From positions 1 through 6,971 of the forward strand of contig CANBQJ010000197.1 in NCBI GenBank assembly GCA_947371645.1: DNA of 6,971 bases. Direction: 5' to 3'. This document shows, in pieces, positions 6,186 to 6,971 of the stretch. Both the position numbers and the translations under genes were made by a program. Source of the DNA: Burkholderiales bacterium (GTDB lineage: Bacteria > Pseudomonadota > Gammaproteobacteria > Burkholderiales > Burkholderiaceae). Below the pieces are notes generated by a model. The model ran no database searches and was not told the DNA's origin. It was given only the letters and a program-made list of their open reading frames with translations. Position 1 is the stretch's first letter; each line of letters starts with the position of its first letter.

Positions 6186-6971
6186 TCAGAAACGGTAGGT
6201 GAATTCATTGGAGTTGGCGACGGTGTGGACCAGGTCCACGAAGGCGGCGGCACGCAACGGGTTGCCCAGTTGCACGTCCTTGACGCCGGTGGGCACGGCC
6301 ACGGTGAAGTTGCCTGTCTTGGCGGCTTCGGCCGTCTTGGTGGCCACGCGCTTTTCCTGCTCGTTGAGGAAGGCGGTCAGTGCGGTCTTCTCGTCCTTGC
6401 TGGGCTTGCGGGCGAACAGCACTTCGAAGAGGCGATCGATCTGGCGACCTTCGTCCTTGCCGGCTTCGTTGATCACGCGGCCCGCCAGGGCTTGCGACCA
6501 ACCCAGGGTGATGTCGCTGTTGAACAGCGTCAGCGCCTGCAGCGGGGTCGTGGTCACGTCACGCTTCTGGTGGGGCTGCACGGTGTTGGCCGCGTCAAAG
6601 GTCACCGTCAGCGGGTAGGGTACCGAGCGGCGCACGAAGGTGTAGATGCTGCGGCGGCGGGCGTCTTCAGGCTCTTTGCTGGCTTCCCAAAGGTTGCCGG
6701 CGTTCAGGTTGCTGGGCACGGGTGGGAACACGGCCGGGCCACCCACCTTGTCCACCAGCTGGCCGGAGGCGTACAGCAGCGAGTCGCGGATCTCTTCGGC
6801 TTCCAGGCGCTTGCGGGGGTAGGCCGCCAGCAGCTTGTTGTCCGGGTCGACCTTGGCCACGTCGGTGCGCTCAGCTGAAGACTCTCGGTAGACGCTGGAC
6901 AGCAGGATTTCGCGGTGCAGCTTCTTCACACTCCAGCCGTTTTGCACGAAGGTGGCTGCCAGGTGGTCGAG
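6186..6971 (-). CDS. DUF1553-family protein (partial, C-terminal 261 residues)
   Basis: C-terminal part of a DUF1553-family protein; the 5' end lies beyond the right edge, and the frame is open from the last base of the window. Visible family features, in order: a WSVKKLHREILLSSVYRESS segment, the DPDNKLLAAYPRKRLEAEEIRDSLL block, the GGP-VFPPVP stretch, RRSIYTFVRRSVPYPLTVTFD, and TTTPLQALTLFNS. Members are usually large exported proteins with DUF1549 before DUF1553, sometimes with a cytochrome c-like domain at the N-terminus; whether this one has those cannot be seen. The reaction is unknown. The next gene is DUF1501, 17 bases downstream, the pairing commonly found for this family. About 50 residues near the C-terminus (RVATKTAEAAKTGNFTVAVP and on) form a low-complexity linker before a final helix ending in TYRF. 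Confidence 0.9.
   Translation of the reverse strand, partial: LDHLAATFVQNGWSVKKLHREILLSSVYRESSAERTDVAKVDPDNKLLAAYPRKRLEAEEIRDSLLYASGQLVDKVGGPAVFPPVPSNLNAGNLWEASKEPEDARRRSIYTFVRRSVPYPLTVTFDAANTVQPHQKRDVTTTPLQALTLFNSDITLGWSQALAGRVINEAGKDEGRQIDRLFEVLFARKPSKDEKTALTAFLNEQEKRVATKTAEAAKTGNFTVAVPTGVKDVQLGNPLRAAAFVDLVHTVANSNEFTYRF

Noticed and set aside
6225..6878. Open plus-strand frame of 217 codons opposite DUF1553
   Set aside because: Antisense shadow of a conserved coding region.

Overview
This is a GC-rich window with dense coding and a strong preference for G or C at third codon positions. It suggests a betaproteobacterium of the order Burkholderiales, perhaps Comamonadaceae-like. That placement is inferred from base composition and protein style; no rRNA or marker gene is present. 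There are seven protein genes: five complete and two cut by the window edges. No tRNA, rRNA, CRISPR array, insertion sequence or attachment site was seen, and no gene-free stretch reaches 300 bases.

Left part, minus strand: a TonB-dependent outer-membrane receptor (312..2513) is followed by the first 61 codons of a small S26-family signal peptidase I (1..185), which runs off the left edge. The receptor start is set by a strong Shine-Dalgarno site. The two genes may be co-transcribed, with a small hairpin between them.

Centre, plus strand: a four-helix inner-membrane protein of unknown function (about 2640..3218) diverges from the receptor. It is followed by a GNAT-family N-acetyltransferase (3292..3873). 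The acetyltransferase has no visible ribosome binding site, and a promoter-like pair of boxes ends 8 bases before its ATG, so it may be translated from a leaderless mRNA.

Right part, minus strand: the 3' end of a DUF1553-family gene (6186..6971, 5' end outside) is followed 17 bases later by a complete Tat-exported DUF1501-family protein (4729..6168). This two-gene operon ends in two tandem hairpins, the second with a run of six T. Beyond it lies a separate small lipoprotein gene (3943..4533), which converges on the acetyltransferase gene. Linked DUF1553 and DUF1501 genes are best known from Planctomycetes and Verrucomicrobia, and their biochemical role is not settled. This is the most interesting part of the window.

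Nothing visible links the three parts into one system. The window reads as ordinary envelope and accessory gene content plus one poorly characterised exported-protein operon.
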